Counted from the first letter of the stretch, positions 37,269 through 48,253 are shown. The stretch is DNA of 48,479 nt from Methanococci archaeon (GCA_013153845.1 JAADDS010000005.1:1-48479), one strand, 5' to 3'. The notes: a model not told the origin generated them from the sequence alone. Translations and numbers: made by a program.

Positions 37269-37646
37269 ATGCACGAATTATCTTACGCCACTGCAATGCT
37301 TGATGCAATTCTAAACAGCGTAAAAAAAGAGGAGGAAAAAGGCAAAAAAATAAAAAAAGTTAGTGAAATTAACTTAGAAGTTGGAGAACTAACATTTATT
37401 AATGTTGAGCAGTTAAAATTTGCATTCGAAGTTATTGCTGAGGGAACGGTTTGTGAAGGGGCTAAAATAAATGTTGAATTTATAAAACCAAAATGTAAAT
37501 GCTTGGATTGCGGATACGAAGGAGAACCAGAGATTTTAGATGAATTTGAGGTCTATTGCCCAAAGTGCAAAGGTCTGAGATTAAAACTCTCTGGAGGGAA
37601 GGAGTTTAATATAAAAAATGCTACTGTTGAGTATGAAGGTGAATAA
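37269..37646 (+). CDS. hypA: Hydrogenase nickel incorporation protein HypA
   Basis: Delivers nickel to [NiFe]-hydrogenase precursors. 125 residues: the Ni-binding MHELSYA start (His2 and Glu3), and the zinc ribbon CKCLDCGYEGEPEILDEFEVYCPKCKGLRLKLSGGKEF. The ATG at 37269 is chosen because the family always starts Met-His-Glu. GTGATTATT lies upstream. A dead ATPase gene follows. Confidence 0.95.
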   Translation: MHELSYATAMLDAILNSVKKEEEKGKKIKKVSEINLEVGELTFINVEQLKFAFEVIAEGTVCEGAKINVEFIKPKCKCLDCGYEGEPEILDEFEVYCPKCKGLRLKLSGGKEFNIKNATVEYEGE

Positions 37647-37648
37647 AA

Positions 37649-38703
37649 ATGAAATTTTTTGATAGGGATAAAGAAATTAAAGAAATATTAAGCATATTAG
37701 AATTAGAACCAAAATAGAATCAATTTTATTTATGGACCTATAAACTGTGGAAAAACCACACTAATAAAACATATAGTTGAAAACGAACTAAACAAAGATG
37801 AATACATGGTTTTTTATATTAATCTCAGAGAGCATTTTATATCAAGATATGATGATTTTATAAAGGTCTTATTCGATATTAGAGAAGAAAGCAAACTAAA
37901 AACCTTCCTAAGTGCATTTTTAAAAGATATTCCAAATAATTTATATGGCATTCCAATCCCAAAGAACATTTTAAATGAATATCTTAAAGGAGAAGATACA
38001 AAAGATATATTTACATATATCTCTAATTTTCTTGAAGAAATTAATAAAAAAAGAAAAAGCCAGTTTTAATAATAGATGAACTCCAAAAAATTGGAGATTT
38101 AAAAATTAACAGCTCTATCTTATATATGAACTTTTTAATTTTTTCGTAGATTTAACCAAAGAGAAACATTTATGCCATGTATTATGTTTAAGTTCAGATA
38201 GCTTGTTTATAGAAAAGAGTTATAATGAGGCAATGCTTGAAGGAAGATGCAGATATATATTAGTTGATGATTTTGATAAAGAGACAGCTTTAAAGTTTAT
38301 GGATTTTTTAGCTGAAGATATTCTAGGAAGGAAACTTTCTAATGAAGATAAAGAACTTATCTATAGCTATGTGGGAGGGAAAATAGTTGATATTATTTTA
38401 GTAATTGAAGAATTAAGAATAAAAGAATTAAAAACAATCTTAGAGGAGCTATTAACAGAAAAAACCAACAAACTTATGTATTTACTTTATGATATTAAAG
38501 AGGAAGATGAAAACTTTTATAATAAAATCATGAATGCATTAAAATTATTTAAAAATAGTTATGAGGTAGTATATTGCCAAATTTCAAAAAGAATCGTAGA
38601 ATTTTTAGTTAAAAAGAATATATTATTTTTAAATCCACAAAAAGGAACTTTAAAACCACAAAGTTATCTAATATGGAACGCAATAAAAAGATTATTGAAA
38701 TAA
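37649..38703 (+). pseudogene. Archaeal-type AAA ATPase, broken by three frameshifts
   Basis: Four segments in changing frames add up to one protein. About 37649-37717: MKFFDRDKEIKEILSILELEP. About 37712-38069: INFIYGPINCGKTTLIKHI (Walker A) and INLREHFISRYDDFIKVLF. About 38060-38145: PVLIIDELQKIGDL (Walker B). About 38127-38703: [37 protein letters not shown], then a C-terminal helical region to AIKRLLK. This is the archaeal ATPase family common in methanococci. It has a ribosome binding site (GGTGAATAAAA), so it was probably a working gene recently. Confidence 0.8.
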
Positions 38704-38726
38704 ATTAGAGCATTTCATTGATCTCT

Positions 38727-40139
38727 TCATTCTTTTGTCTGTAATTTCTTTCTGTATTTTGGATGATACTTCTCAATTAATTCTCTATCAACTCTCTTCA
38801 ACTCTTCTTCAGGCAATATAGCCAACAACTCCCACAACAAGTCGAGAGTTTCTTCAATACTTCTATCCTCATCCTTTCCTTGTCTAACAAACTTATCTTC
38901 AAACTCATCTGCAAACTTCAAGTAAGCCCTATCCCTATCTGTCAATGCCTCTTCCCCAACGACAGCAACTAAGTCCCTTAAACTTCTACCCTCTGCATAG
39001 GCAGCATAGGCCTGATTAATTACTTTCTTGTGATCTTCTCTTGTTTTTCCTGGACCTTGCCCGTTTCCAGCCAATCGCGATAATGATGGCAAAACATCGA
39101 CAGGAGGATAAATACCCTTTCTATGCAACTCTCTTGATAAAACGATCTGTCCCTCTGTAATATAACCGGTTAAATCAGGAATTGGGTGAGTAATATCGTC
39201 ATCTGGCATTGTTAAGATTGGAATTTGGGTTATTGTTCCTATTCTTCCTTTAACTCTTCCTGCCCTCTCATAGATTGTAGCCAAGTCAGTATACATATAA
39301 CCAGGATAACCCCTTCTTCCCGGAACCTCGTTTCTTGCTGCTGAGATCTCCCTTAACGCCTCACAGTAGTTAGTCATATCTGTTAAGATAACGAGGACGT
39401 GCATATCTTTTTCATAAGCCAAGTATTCAGCAACAGTTAAAGCAAGTCGTGGAGTTAATATCCTTTCAATTGCTGGATCATCTGCCAAGTTGATAAAGAC
39501 AACTGCCCTCTCTAAAGCCCCTGTCTTTCTAAACTCTTCCATGAAGAAGTTTGCCTCTTCTGATGTAATACCCATTGCTGCAAAGACAACAGCGAATTTC
39601 TCTCCTTCTCCTCTAACCTTTGCTTGTCTTGCAATCTGTGCAGCTAACTGGTTGTGTGGCAAACCAGAACCTGAGAATATTGGCAGTTTCTGTCCTCTAA
39701 CTAGTGTGTTCATCCCGTCAATTGTTGAAATACCTGTTTGGATGAAATCACTTGGAACCTTTCTTGAAACAGGGTTTAATGGATAACCGTTAATATCTAA
39801 CTCCTTCTCAGGAACAATTTCTGGCCCTCCATCAATTGGCCTCCCTGCTCCGTTGAATATCCTCCCAAGCATTTCCATTGAGACGCCAATTTTAGCAGTT
39901 CTTCCTGTAAATCTAACTCTTGTTTGGTTTGTGCTTAATCCTGTTGTTCCTTCAAATACCTGAACAACTGCTAAACCCTCTCTTGCTTCTAAAACCTGTC
40001 CCATTCTCTTTTCTCCATCTGGACAGATAACTTCAACGATCTCTCCATAAGCCGCTCCTTCAACTCCCTCAACGATTAATAAAGGTCCTGCGATACTCTT
40101 TACTGATGAATATTCAATTGCTGATGTAGCCATTGCCAT
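38727..40139 (-). CDS. atpB: A-type ATP synthase subunit B
   Basis: Non-catalytic nucleotide-binding subunit of the A1 head, alternating with A. About 470 residues: [23 protein letters not shown], a modified P-loop region [45 protein letters not shown] and [27 protein letters not shown] before the ATG at 40139 favours that start over one nine bases earlier. It is the last gene of the H-I-K-E-C-F-A-B run. Confidence 0.96.
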   Translation of the reverse strand: MAMATSAIEYSSVKSIAGPLLIVEGVEGAAYGEIVEVICPDGEKRMGQVLEAREGLAVVQVFEGTTGLSTNQTRVRFTGRTAKIGVSMEMLGRIFNGAGRPIDGGPEIVPEKELDINGYPLNPVSRKVPSDFIQTGISTIDGMNTLVRGQKLPIFSGSGLPHNQLAAQIARQAKVRGEGEKFAVVFAAMGITSEEANFFMEEFRKTGALERAVVFINLADDPAIERILTPRLALTVAEYLAYEKDMHVLVILTDMTNYCEALREISAARNEVPGRRGYPGYMYTDLATIYERAGRVKGRIGTITQIPILTMPDDDITHPIPDLTGYITEGQIVLSRELHRKGIYPPVDVLPSLSRLAGNGQGPGKTREDHKKVINQAYAAYAEGRSLRDLVAVVGEEALTDRDRAYLKFADEFEDKFVRQGKDEDRSIEETLDLLWELLAILPEEELKRVDRELIEKYHPKYRKKLQTKE

Positions 40140-40227
40140 TATGATCACCTCTTCAACTATATGTGATGTTAAAATTGAGATTTTTCAAAAATTTAATTTT
40201 TAAAGAGCAGAAGTTAAACAGAGGAGT

Positions 40228-41991
40228 TTAGTTTAATGATCCAAGCTCATTTTTAATTTTTTCCATTATTTCTTTTGATTTAACATTTATGAATTCATCG
40301 TGTGGAATGTATTTCATTCTTGCAATATCTTGCTTAACTGAGACCTTTAAAATCTTTGCTGGCTCAACTCCTCTTTCAACTGCTTTCAATGCCTCTTGAT
40401 AGAATGTCATAATTATCTTTAACATTAAATATTGCTTCATTGGTGGACAGTATGTATCTACTTCATCAAACGCATCTTGCTGTAAGAAATCCTCCCTCAA
40501 CATTCTTGCAACTTCTAAGATAACTCTCTCCCTATCTGGCAATGCATCAGGTCCAACTAATTGAACGATCTCTTGTAATTCTGCCTCTTTTTGTAATAGA
40601 CCCATTGCTTCATCTCTTAACTGCCTCCAATCTGGTCCAGTGTTTGTGAGCCACCAATCTGTAACATCATCAATATATAGCGAATAACTCTGCAACCAGT
40701 TGATAGCTGGGAAGTGTCTTCTTCTTGCCAAGTTTGCATCTAACGCCCAGAAGACCTTAACAATTCTTAGTGTGTTTGATGTAACTGGTTCTGAGAAGTC
40801 CCCTCCAGGTGGAGAAACAGCTCCAACGATACAAACGAATCCTTGTCTATCATCTTTTCCTAAGGTTATAACTCTTCCTGCCCTTTCATAGAATTGGGCT
40901 AATCTTGAAGCTAAATATGCAGGATAACCTTCTTCCCCTGGCATCTCTTCTAATCTACCTGAAATTTCTCTCATTGCCTCTGCCCATCTTGATGTTGAAT
41001 CCGCTGTTAACAAAACCCCATAACCCATATCTCTGAAGTATTCTGCAATTGTAATTCCTGTATAGACAGACGCTTCTCTCGCAGCGACAGGCATGTTTGA
41101 TGTGTTTGCAATTAACACAGTTCTATCCATCAATTTGTTTCCAGTTCTAATATCTTCTAAGTGTGGGAACTCTTCAATAACCTCTGTCATCTCGTTTCCT
41201 CTTTCTCCGCATCCAATATAAACGACAACATCAGCGTCAGACCACTTTGCCAACTGATGCTGAGTAACTGTTTTTCCTGAACCGAAAGGTCCTGGAATTG
41301 CTGCTGTTCCTCCTTTTGCTAATGTGAAGAACGTGTCTTCAACTCTTTGCCCAGTGATTAATGGAATTTTTGGAGGTAGTTTTTCTTTGTATGGTCTTGG
41401 TTTTCTTACTGGCCATTTTTGCATCATAATAATATCTCTTCTTTCTCCATTTTCCATTTCAACAACTGCAACTGTCTCTTCAACTGTAAATTTCCCTTCT
41501 TTTATCTCAACGATTTTTCCTTTAACACCAATTGGAACCAAGATCTTGTGAACGATTGATGGGGTTTCTTCAACAGTTCCGATTATATCTCCTTCTTCAA
41601 CAAAGTCCCCTTCGCTTACTGTTGGTTTAAATTCCCATTTTACATCTCTTGGTAATGCAGGAACATCTACCCCCCTTGGAATAAAGATTGAGCCAGTTTT
41701 CTCTTCAATTGCTGTTAAAGGCCTCTGAATACCGTCATACATAGCCCTTAACATTCCAGGTCCTAACTCAACTGATAACGGAGCTCCTGTTCCAACGACT
41801 GGCTCCCCCGGTTTAATCCCTGATGTTTCTTCATAAACCTGAATAACTGCTTTATCGTCATGCAACTGAATGATTTCTCCAGTTAATTTTTCTTCTCCTA
41901 CTTTAACAACTTCATACATCTGAGCTCCTTTCATACCTTCTGCAACTACGACAGGCCCTGCAATCTTGATAATCTTACCAACAACTGGCAT
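40228..41991 (-). CDS. atpA: A-type ATP synthase catalytic subunit A
   Basis: Catalytic subunit of the A1 head. 587 residues: [16 protein letters not shown], the A-specific insertion (about 115-190), the P-loop GPFGSGKT at 234-241, [18 protein letters not shown] with the catalytic Glu-Arg pair, and [28 protein letters not shown]. No intein is present. It is preceded by subunit F and followed by B after about 90 bases. The start has GAGGTTGAGAAC. Confidence 0.97.
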   Translation of the reverse strand: MPVVGKIIKIAGPVVVAEGMKGAQMYEVVKVGEEKLTGEIIQLHDDKAVIQVYEETSGIKPGEPVVGTGAPLSVELGPGMLRAMYDGIQRPLTAIEEKTGSIFIPRGVDVPALPRDVKWEFKPTVSEGDFVEEGDIIGTVEETPSIVHKILVPIGVKGKIVEIKEGKFTVEETVAVVEMENGERRDIIMMQKWPVRKPRPYKEKLPPKIPLITGQRVEDTFFTLAKGGTAAIPGPFGSGKTVTQHQLAKWSDADVVVYIGCGERGNEMTEVIEEFPHLEDIRTGNKLMDRTVLIANTSNMPVAAREASVYTGITIAEYFRDMGYGVLLTADSTSRWAEAMREISGRLEEMPGEEGYPAYLASRLAQFYERAGRVITLGKDDRQGFVCIVGAVSPPGGDFSEPVTSNTLRIVKVFWALDANLARRRHFPAINWLQSYSLYIDDVTDWWLTNTGPDWRQLRDEAMGLLQKEAELQEIVQLVGPDALPDRERVILEVARMLREDFLQQDAFDEVDTYCPPMKQYLMLKIIMTFYQEALKAVERGVEPAKILKVSVKQDIARMKYIPHDEFINVKSKEIMEKIKNELGSLN

Positions 41992-42072
41992 GTTCTCAAC
42001 CTCTCCTTTAATTTTTAATCCAACTTTTGTTTTATTTTGTTCCTTTATTTATTATTAATTTCATTTTTATTT

Positions 42073-42369
42073 TTATTTCATCGTGACTCCGATTGCTTTT
42101 CTTATCAACTCTTTTACTGGATCGATTCTTTCGAGTTTACCTTTCTTGTCTGGAATTTCAACTAAAACCTTATTTATGTTTTTTAGATTATCTTTTATGC
42201 TTTCAGCAATTCTTTCAGTTATAATGATAAAGGCAATGTTTTCATTATTATCAAGCTCATTAATCGCCTTTATTGCTTCTTCCTCATTTTTAACTTCATA
42301 AACGTCAGTTAAACCAGCCAATCTGAAACCGATTGCTGTTTCTCTATCTCCTACAACACCGATTTTCAT
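42073..42369 (-). CDS. atpF: A-type ATP synthase subunit F
   Basis: Small regulatory subunit of the central stalk. 98 residues with a CheY-like fold: KIGVVGDRETAIGFRLAGLTDVYEV, then NIAFIIITERIAESI and VLVEIPDKKGKLERIDPVKELIRKAIGV. The start has AGGTGAGATAAA and lies 10 bases after subunit C. Confidence 0.93.
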   Translation of the reverse strand: MKIGVVGDRETAIGFRLAGLTDVYEVKNEEEAIKAINELDNNENIAFIIITERIAESIKDNLKNINKVLVEIPDKKGKLERIDPVKELIRKAIGVTMK

Positions 42370-42379
42370 TTTATCTCAC

Positions 42380-43579
42380 CTATGATGATATAAGAAGAGA
42401 TCTTATATCTTCTGGTTTTAAGTTTTCTATTTTACCTTTAATAATTGCTTTAAGGTTTTTAACTTCAAGTTCTTTACTAACAATTAAGCCAATTATTGGT
42501 CCAACTCCAAATGGCTTTCTTGTTGATAGTTTTTTTCCTTTCTCTAATACATATTTATCTAATGCTTTTTCAAATGCATATATTGATTTTGTTCTCTCGA
42601 ACTCTTCCATTGCCTCAGTTAAAATCTCTGCATAACTTGTCCCTTCTAATCCACTTAAAACTCCTTCGATCCCTCCTGCACTAATTAAGTCCTTTAATTT
42701 CCATTCAGCCAACTCATAACCCTCCAAAGTAATATACTTGCCGAGCTCTTCTGCTGATAAACCATCTGCTTTACCTTTTAATATAACTTTTAGGTTTTCA
42801 ACATCAATTATTGTCCCTACGAATTCTCTAAATAGGTCTTCTTCTTTACCTTCGGTCATTATTGTTTTTCTTAAACTTTCTAAGTAGTATTTATCCAAGG
42901 CCAGTTCAAAAACTAAAATGTCAGAGGTTTGATCGTAGTTTGAGAGTTCATCTTGCAATATTTTAAAGTATTCTGTTCCATCCAAACCTCTAATGACTTC
43001 TTCCACGGTTTTAACTTCTGAAAGTTCTTTTAATTTTTCTGGTGGGATATTTCCTAATGGAATAAGGAGTTTGTATGTTTCCTCAGCATCTAATCCTACA
43101 AACTTCGCTCTTATTAATGTTTTAATATTTTTTATATCAAATTTTTTTGTAAAGACCTTTAATACCTTTTTTGCTCCATCGGGAGATATTCTATATATTA
43201 ACGCATATAGATCTGCTAAATACATATCTAACGCTTTTTCGACGGCAATTGGATCTCTTAATTCATTCATTACCTCTGCAACATACTGCCCATAGTCCGT
43301 ATCTTCCAACAATCCAACCAATTCTTCCAAACTTCCTGACTCTATTAATTCATTTAATTTTGCATCATCCAAGAGTTTTGCTTCTTTACTTCTTATTCTT
43401 GCGTTAACATAGGCATATGGTGCTAAATCCATGACCATTTTTGTAATCCAGACGATCACAATGAGAACAATGATTATAGTTGCTATAACAATGAGTAGTG
43501 TAAAGGGATTGTCAAAATATGTCATCATGGCAGAGTATAGTTTGTCTATGTTTAACAGTGTTTCTACATCTATCGCCAT
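42380..43579 (-). CDS. atpC: A-type ATP synthase subunit C (AC39/d type)
   Basis: Socket that couples the central stalk to the membrane K ring. 399 residues. Here an N-terminal hydrophobic helix (PFTLLIVIATIIIVLIVIVWI) precedes the usual three-fold helical repeats, visible as YAYVNARIRSKEAKLL, then repeated blocks such as LEELVGLLEDTDYGQYV, VIRGLDGTEYFKIL and VLSGLEGTSYAEIL. AGGTGATGCCTA precedes the ATG. The N-terminal membrane helix is an addition relative to many C subunits. Confidence 0.92.
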   Translation of the reverse strand: MAIDVETLLNIDKLYSAMMTYFDNPFTLLIVIATIIIVLIVIVWITKMVMDLAPYAYVNARIRSKEAKLLDDAKLNELIESGSLEELVGLLEDTDYGQYVAEVMNELRDPIAVEKALDMYLADLYALIYRISPDGAKKVLKVFTKKFDIKNIKTLIRAKFVGLDAEETYKLLIPLGNIPPEKLKELSEVKTVEEVIRGLDGTEYFKILQDELSNYDQTSDILVFELALDKYYLESLRKTIMTEGKEEDLFREFVGTIIDVENLKVILKGKADGLSAEELGKYITLEGYELAEWKLKDLISAGGIEGVLSGLEGTSYAEILTEAMEEFERTKSIYAFEKALDKYVLEKGKKLSTRKPFGVGPIIGLIVSKELEVKNLKAIIKGKIENLKPEDIRSLLISS

Positions 43580-43668
43580 TAGGCATCACCTAAATGATCT
43601 TCCTTATTCTTCTCTTTTATTCTTTGGGCTCTTTTCCTGTAAAAAATGGGTTTTCTGTCATCAAATAA

Positions 43669-44280
43669 TTAGAAGAGTTTCTCAGTGATTTTTGCTCTTA
43701 TCACATTTAAGTTTCTGTTGAATATTGCTTCTAAACTGTTATCTAATGATTTTAATCCATCTGCGGTTTCTATAATACACCCACCTATTATTTCTACTGG
43801 TTCTCCTTTTTTAAGCACGGTTACCTTTTTAGTTTGTGCTTCAACTTCTTTTTCTAAGTTCCAGAGTATTGAATCATCAATAAGCTCTAAGTCCCTTTTA
43901 TTTAATCTAACTATTAACTCTCCTCCTCCTAAGGAAATTGCCCCTTCTTTTATTAGTTTAATAAGTTTATCTTTATAGTCGGGCTGTTCAGGTAGTTTTA
44001 CGAGTTCTTCTTTTAATTTATTTATTGCCATTTCGATGATTTCTTCTTTGGCTTTTAAGAGTTTCTTTTTTGCTTCCAATTTTGCTTCTGATATGATTCT
44101 ACTCTTTGTAAGTTCTGCTTCTTTTTCTCCTTTTTTCAGTATCTCTGCCTTTCTTTTCTCCGCTTCTTCTTTCGCTTTCTCTAATATTTTAGCTTTTTCT
44201 TCCTCTGCTTCTGATATTATTTTACTTGCTTCTGTTTTAGCATCTTCCAATATCTTTGATTTTATCTTATCAACACCCAT
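43669..44280 (-). CDS. atpE: A-type ATP synthase subunit E
   Basis: Peripheral stalk subunit that pairs with H. About 203 residues: a long charged N-terminal coiled coil ([40 protein letters not shown]) and a C-terminal globular domain ([41 protein letters not shown]). GGTGAAACTG before the ATG at 44280 decides the start over an upstream GTG. Confidence 0.93.
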   Translation of the reverse strand: MGVDKIKSKILEDAKTEASKIISEAEEEKAKILEKAKEEAEKRKAEILKKGEKEAELTKSRIISEAKLEAKKKLLKAKEEIIEMAINKLKEELVKLPEQPDYKDKLIKLIKEGAISLGGGELIVRLNKRDLELIDDSILWNLEKEVEAQTKKVTVLKKGEPVEIIGGCIIETADGLKSLDNSLEAIFNRNLNVIRAKITEKLF

Positions 44281-44393
44281 CAGTTTCACCTATCGAATAT
44301 CCAATTATTAATAAAAAGTTAAAAGGAAAAGGCAAAAAATCCCTCTTAAAGTTTGGTATTTCTTATTTTTTAATCCTTTTACGTATTTTATTT

Positions 44394-45056
44394 TTATTTT
44401 ATCATAAGCATGATTAATATAGCGATTAACAAACCAAAGATAGCGAATGTTTCTGGCATAACAGCCAAGACAAGACCTTTACCCATAGCATCTGGATCTC
44501 TTGCTGTGGCTCCAATAGCTCCTGCTGCTGTAATACCTTGCCCAATACCAGAAAGTCCTGCAAAACCAACTGCAAACCCTGCCCCTAAAGCAGCAACGGT
44601 CTCAGCTCCTGCGTTTCCTTTAAAGACACCAACTAACAGCAAGATAGCAATTAACAAACCGTAGATTGCCTGTGTCTCTGGAAGGACAGAGAAGACCATT
44701 GCCTTACCGAATATACTGTTATCCTCAGCAACAGCCCCTAAACCAGCTGAAGCAGCTATCCCTTGACCAATTGCAGATAAACCAGCTAAACCTGCCGCTA
44801 AACCTGCTGCGAACATTGCCCAAGGTGAAACTGTTTTAAAGACGAAGAGGATCAAGATGGCGACTAAAAACCCATATAAACCTTGGGTTTGAGGCAATGC
44901 TTGGAAGACAATTGCAGTCCCGAATTTGTTTGGATCTTCTGCAACAACTCCTGCTCCACTTGCTCCTGTAATTCCTGCTCCAATTCCAGAACCTAAACCT
45001 GCAATACCTACTGCTAAACCTGCTCCAATTGCTCCGATTATCAAAGGATCTACCAT
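44394..45056 (-). CDS. atpK: A-type ATP synthase subunit K, triplicated proteolipid
   Basis: Rotor-ring subunit carrying the ion-binding carboxylates. 220 residues forming three tandem two-helix hairpins instead of one. The second-helix motif is PQTQGLYG in hairpin 1, PETQAIYG in hairpin 2 (Glu127) and PETFAIFG in hairpin 3 (Glu202), so hairpin 1 lacks the carboxylate (Gln56). Hairpins 2 and 3 also carry IGQGI in helix 1. A Gln there, with Glu-Thr in helix 2, resembles Na+-binding sites. A triplicated K with one missing carboxylate is known in M. jannaschii. CGAGGTGGTTAGTT precedes the ATG. Confidence 0.95.
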   Translation of the reverse strand: MVDPLIIGAIGAGLAVGIAGLGSGIGAGITGASGAGVVAEDPNKFGTAIVFQALPQTQGLYGFLVAILILFVFKTVSPWAMFAAGLAAGLAGLSAIGQGIAASAGLGAVAEDNSIFGKAMVFSVLPETQAIYGLLIAILLLVGVFKGNAGAETVAALGAGFAVGFAGLSGIGQGITAAGAIGATARDPDAMGKGLVLAVMPETFAIFGLLIAILIMLMIK

Positions 45057-45173
45057 AACTAACCACCTCGATTTTTCTAAGTTTATTAGTTTTACTTTGC
45101 ATATTTCTTTTTATACTTTATTGTTTTTAGTTGAGTGAGTTAAAAAGATTATTTAAAGGGCTATTATGTTGAA

Positions 45174-47255
45174 TTAAGCGGTTGTGGTGTATTCTCTATT
45201 TGCTTTAAATGGATTAAATCTTCTACCTCCTCCTTCATAAAATTGGCTGAAGAATTCAACGTAGTGCAATCTTAGGGAGTGTATAAATGCCCCCAAACCA
45301 TTCATTACAAAGTTGAACATATGTCCTACAATTAATATCAGGATAGCGATTATGATTCCAACTATTGGAACGGATTCATTGACAAGTTTTGCCATTATGT
45401 TTACAGCCATTGCCAAACCACCAGTTGCTAAACAGAGAGCCAATAATCTTGCATAGGATAAAACGTTTCCTAAGAATCCGGTTATATCCATTGCTCCAAG
45501 TATTGACTCCATTATTCCTCCGCTTTTATAACCCTTATACATTGAAGCTAAGATCGCTAATAATACAAAGATTCCAATTATTCCTCCTGCTACCAATGAA
45601 CTTGCTCCTGCAAACATCAACCCAATTCCCACAAATATTGAGAGAATTAAAAGTATCCATATTCCTTGATTGATAAATGCATCTCCAACATTTCCTCTAC
45701 TGATATTCTCCTTAAATCCAACACATAATCCAACCAATAAGTGAACCAATCCTATGAATATGGAAAATACAAGTATTGCCATTGGCCCGTTAGTTACGCT
45801 TATACCTCCGAGAGAGAATAGGGCATGTTTGCTATTTATGTAAAAGCTTTCTCCAAGTGGGTTAACAAGTGCAAAAGGTGTTTGTGTTATGTCAAATCCG
45901 AAGAATTCATAGGTAAAGTCCCCTAAATAACCTCCTGTTATAATACCCATTATTATCGTTGCAATTCCTGCTAATGTTAAAATATAACCGAGTTTACTTG
46001 CTCCTTCATTGACTTTTCCAATTTTTTTCCAAACGAATAATCCTATTAAGGTTAGGAATAACCCATAAACTGCATCGGTTAGCATAATTCCATAGAACAA
46101 GAGGAAACCTGGAACTAATAACAATGTTGGATCAACTTCGTTGTATTTTGGAAGGGCATACATTTCTGTGAGCATCTCAAATGGTTTAATTGGTTTTGGA
46201 TTATCTAATAAGACAGGTATCTTTTCCTCTGGCTCGTCTGGTTCACTTACCTCAACAAATGCAAAGCCCTCAGCAGAACTTTCGATAATATTTTTTGCTT
46301 TTTCAGCATCTCTTGCTGGGACGTATGCTTCTAAGTAGTATGTCCTTTTTGTTTTACCAAATTGTGAATAAGCATCTCCTCTCGCTTTTTCTATTGATAA
46401 CAATTCATAGACAGCTAATAGTTCTTTTTCCCATTTTTCAGCTAATGATTTTAATTTTTCTATTAAACTATTTCTCTCTGCGTCGATAGATTTTAATTCA
46501 CTTTCAATTTTTGATAGTGCCTCTGTTGGAGTTCCTTCCACTCCACTTATATCGTATTTTTCAAATTCAAATTTTCTGAGTTCAGATAAAACATCTTCGA
46601 GTTTTTCTTTTAGAGTAATAACTACCAATGGAACTCTAATTTTTTTATCTTTTTCAAATTCTGAGCCAAAAAATACATCTACATATCCATCTGCAACCTT
46701 CTCAAGTTCCTCTTTTAAATGTGCAGTTTTTTCTTTTGGAACGCTTCCTGTCCCTATAAATACATAAGGTCCAATTCCCAAGTATTTGAGATCAAATTCT
46801 AAGCCGTTTAGATAGGATATTTGTTCTTTTAGTTGTAGTAGTTTTGATTTTTTGTTATCGAGTTCTGCAAGTTTTTCAGCTGGCTCATCAACCTCTGAAC
46901 TTACTTTACTGAGAATATCTTCAACATAATTTATAACTTCCTCATAACTTCTAAATGAAACCTTCTTTTTTTCAATTGGTTTGGGGTTTAAAAGATCTTT
47001 TATGCTCGTTTCTTTTTTATTAACGCTTGAAAACATATCCAGAATTCTTCCTGCTTTAATCATTAGTGAGGTAACATTTCTAACATAATCAGCCGATGGT
47101 GAAGGAGATAACAGTGTCTTCCACTCTACATTTTCTAATTTTTCAGAGAGATCGCAGATCTCTACGATCCCCTCTTCATGCAAACTTCTTACAACACTGT
47201 CAATTTTTTCATCCAATATCACCGCTTTTAACTTCTTCATCCTTACGGGTCTCAC
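45174..47255 (-). CDS. atpI: A-type ATP synthase subunit I (a subunit)
   Basis: Stator membrane subunit that forms the ion half-channels. About 693 residues: a soluble N-terminal half with coiled coil (MKKLKAVILDEKIDSVVRSLHEEG, ending near PKYNEVDPT) and a C-terminal half with about seven or eight hydrophobic helices, including GLCVGFKENISRGN, SYARLLALCLATGGLAMAVN with the conserved Arg, and HMFNFVMNGLGAFIHSLRLHYVEFFSQFYEGGGRRF. The likely start is the GTG at 47255, preceded by AGGTGATTTTA. Confidence 0.93.
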   Translation of the reverse strand: MRPVRMKKLKAVILDEKIDSVVRSLHEEGIVEICDLSEKLENVEWKTLLSPSPSADYVRNVTSLMIKAGRILDMFSSVNKKETSIKDLLNPKPIEKKKVSFRSYEEVINYVEDILSKVSSEVDEPAEKLAELDNKKSKLLQLKEQISYLNGLEFDLKYLGIGPYVFIGTGSVPKEKTAHLKEELEKVADGYVDVFFGSEFEKDKKIRVPLVVITLKEKLEDVLSELRKFEFEKYDISGVEGTPTEALSKIESELKSIDAERNSLIEKLKSLAEKWEKELLAVYELLSIEKARGDAYSQFGKTKRTYYLEAYVPARDAEKAKNIIESSAEGFAFVEVSEPDEPEEKIPVLLDNPKPIKPFEMLTEMYALPKYNEVDPTLLLVPGFLLFYGIMLTDAVYGLFLTLIGLFVWKKIGKVNEGASKLGYILTLAGIATIIMGIITGGYLGDFTYEFFGFDITQTPFALVNPLGESFYINSKHALFSLGGISVTNGPMAILVFSIFIGLVHLLVGLCVGFKENISRGNVGDAFINQGIWILLILSIFVGIGLMFAGASSLVAGGIIGIFVLLAILASMYKGYKSGGIMESILGAMDITGFLGNVLSYARLLALCLATGGLAMAVNIMAKLVNESVPIVGIIIAILILIVGHMFNFVMNGLGAFIHSLRLHYVEFFSQFYEGGGRRFNPFKANREYTTTA

Positions 47256-47272
47256 TAAAATCACCTTTTTAA

Positions 47273-47587
47273 TTAAATTTCAAGGATCTCTGATAATTTC
47301 AATGATAGTATTTTAACCTTTGCAATGGACATTATTTCCTTTATCTCCTTCTCAGTTTCAGCAATTATTCTCTCTGCTTCTTTTTTTGCTTCCTCTTCTG
47401 CCTTTTTAATCATCTCCTCTACAAGTTTTTTTGCCTCTTCTTCAACTTCTGAGATCAATTTTTTTGCTTCTTCTATTGCCTCTGATTTTATTTGCTCTGC
47501 TCTAATCTTTGCCTCTTCAATTTCTTTAACTGCTTCCTCTTCAGCTAACTTCACTTCCTTTATTGCTTCCATAACACTAACGCTCAT
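47273..47587 (-). CDS. ahaH: A-type ATP synthase subunit H
   Basis: Peripheral stalk subunit, almost wholly a charged coiled coil: [41 protein letters not shown], then [24 protein letters not shown]. 104 residues. Pairs with E. First gene of the ATP synthase run, with AGGTGGAATC before the ATG. The operon promoter should lie in 47588-47734. Confidence 0.88.
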   Translation of the reverse strand: MSVSVMEAIKEVKLAEEEAVKEIEEAKIRAEQIKSEAIEEAKKLISEVEEEAKKLVEEMIKKAEEEAKKEAERIIAETEKEIKEIMSIAKVKILSLKLSEILEI

Positions 47588-47734
47588 GATTCCACCTAAC
47601 GGTTATATTGTATTATTTTAAAATAGGTTGAGTATATAAAATTTTTTATTTTAATTTTTATTTCGTCAATTAATTATTAGTTTTTATCAAGTTCTTGCTC
47701 ACTTTCTTATCTGACTTTTTTGCATTTATTACTT

Positions 47735-48253
47735 CTAACTTTTTAATTGTAATTGTGTAATGGTGTGTATCTTGGCAGGGATTGCTCCGATCGCTGTGCA
47801 TGTCTCTAATGAAACATTTTTTTCTGTTATATCAAGATGATAAACTGAGGTTTTCATAATATCTTTAGGAAGACCATGTCGTCCAAGACCGACATAAATC
47901 CCAACAGGTTTTTTATTAAGCAAGTTTGCAACATCTTGAGGAGAAATCTTCTTTTTTGCTTCTGGTTTAGATGTGGAGGCGATTGGAATCCCAAATTGAG
48001 GAAGAAACTTATCTACTATAAAAAATCTATTTTCATTTATAAGTTGTTCCAAGTATTTTCCTGAGCTTCCAATAGTTGTTTTTATATTTAAAATATCTTC
48101 CATACTACATGGAAAGTCCATTATAGCCATGTTGCAGTCGTATGCATAACATATTGGTGCTGCTCTTGCTATTGCCCTTTTGTGTGCTTCATGCCATCTA
48201 AGTTTATCATATGAGTTATATAATATAAGCGTCATCCGTTTAAGTTTTTTCAT
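47735..48253 (-). CDS. DUF531/SPOUT-like protein, unknown function
   Basis: The 172-residue protein begins MTLILYNSYDKLRWHEAHKRAIARAAPICYAYDCNMAIMDFP. The C-terminal part, VGIYVGLGRHGLPKDIMKTSVYHLDITEKNVSLETCTAIGAIPAKI, has the Gly-rich loop plus knot-like end of SPOUT methyltransferases, in line with the archaeal DUF531 family as I recall it. The target is unknown. GAGGTAGATC precedes the ATG and a TATA box lies at 48285-48292. It has no operon partner visible; the ATP synthase operon follows downstream on the same strand. Confidence 0.65.
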   Translation of the reverse strand: MKKLKRMTLILYNSYDKLRWHEAHKRAIARAAPICYAYDCNMAIMDFPCSMEDILNIKTTIGSSGKYLEQLINENRFFIVDKFLPQFGIPIASTSKPEAKKKISPQDVANLLNKKPVGIYVGLGRHGLPKDIMKTSVYHLDITEKNVSLETCTAIGAIPAKIHTITQLQLKS

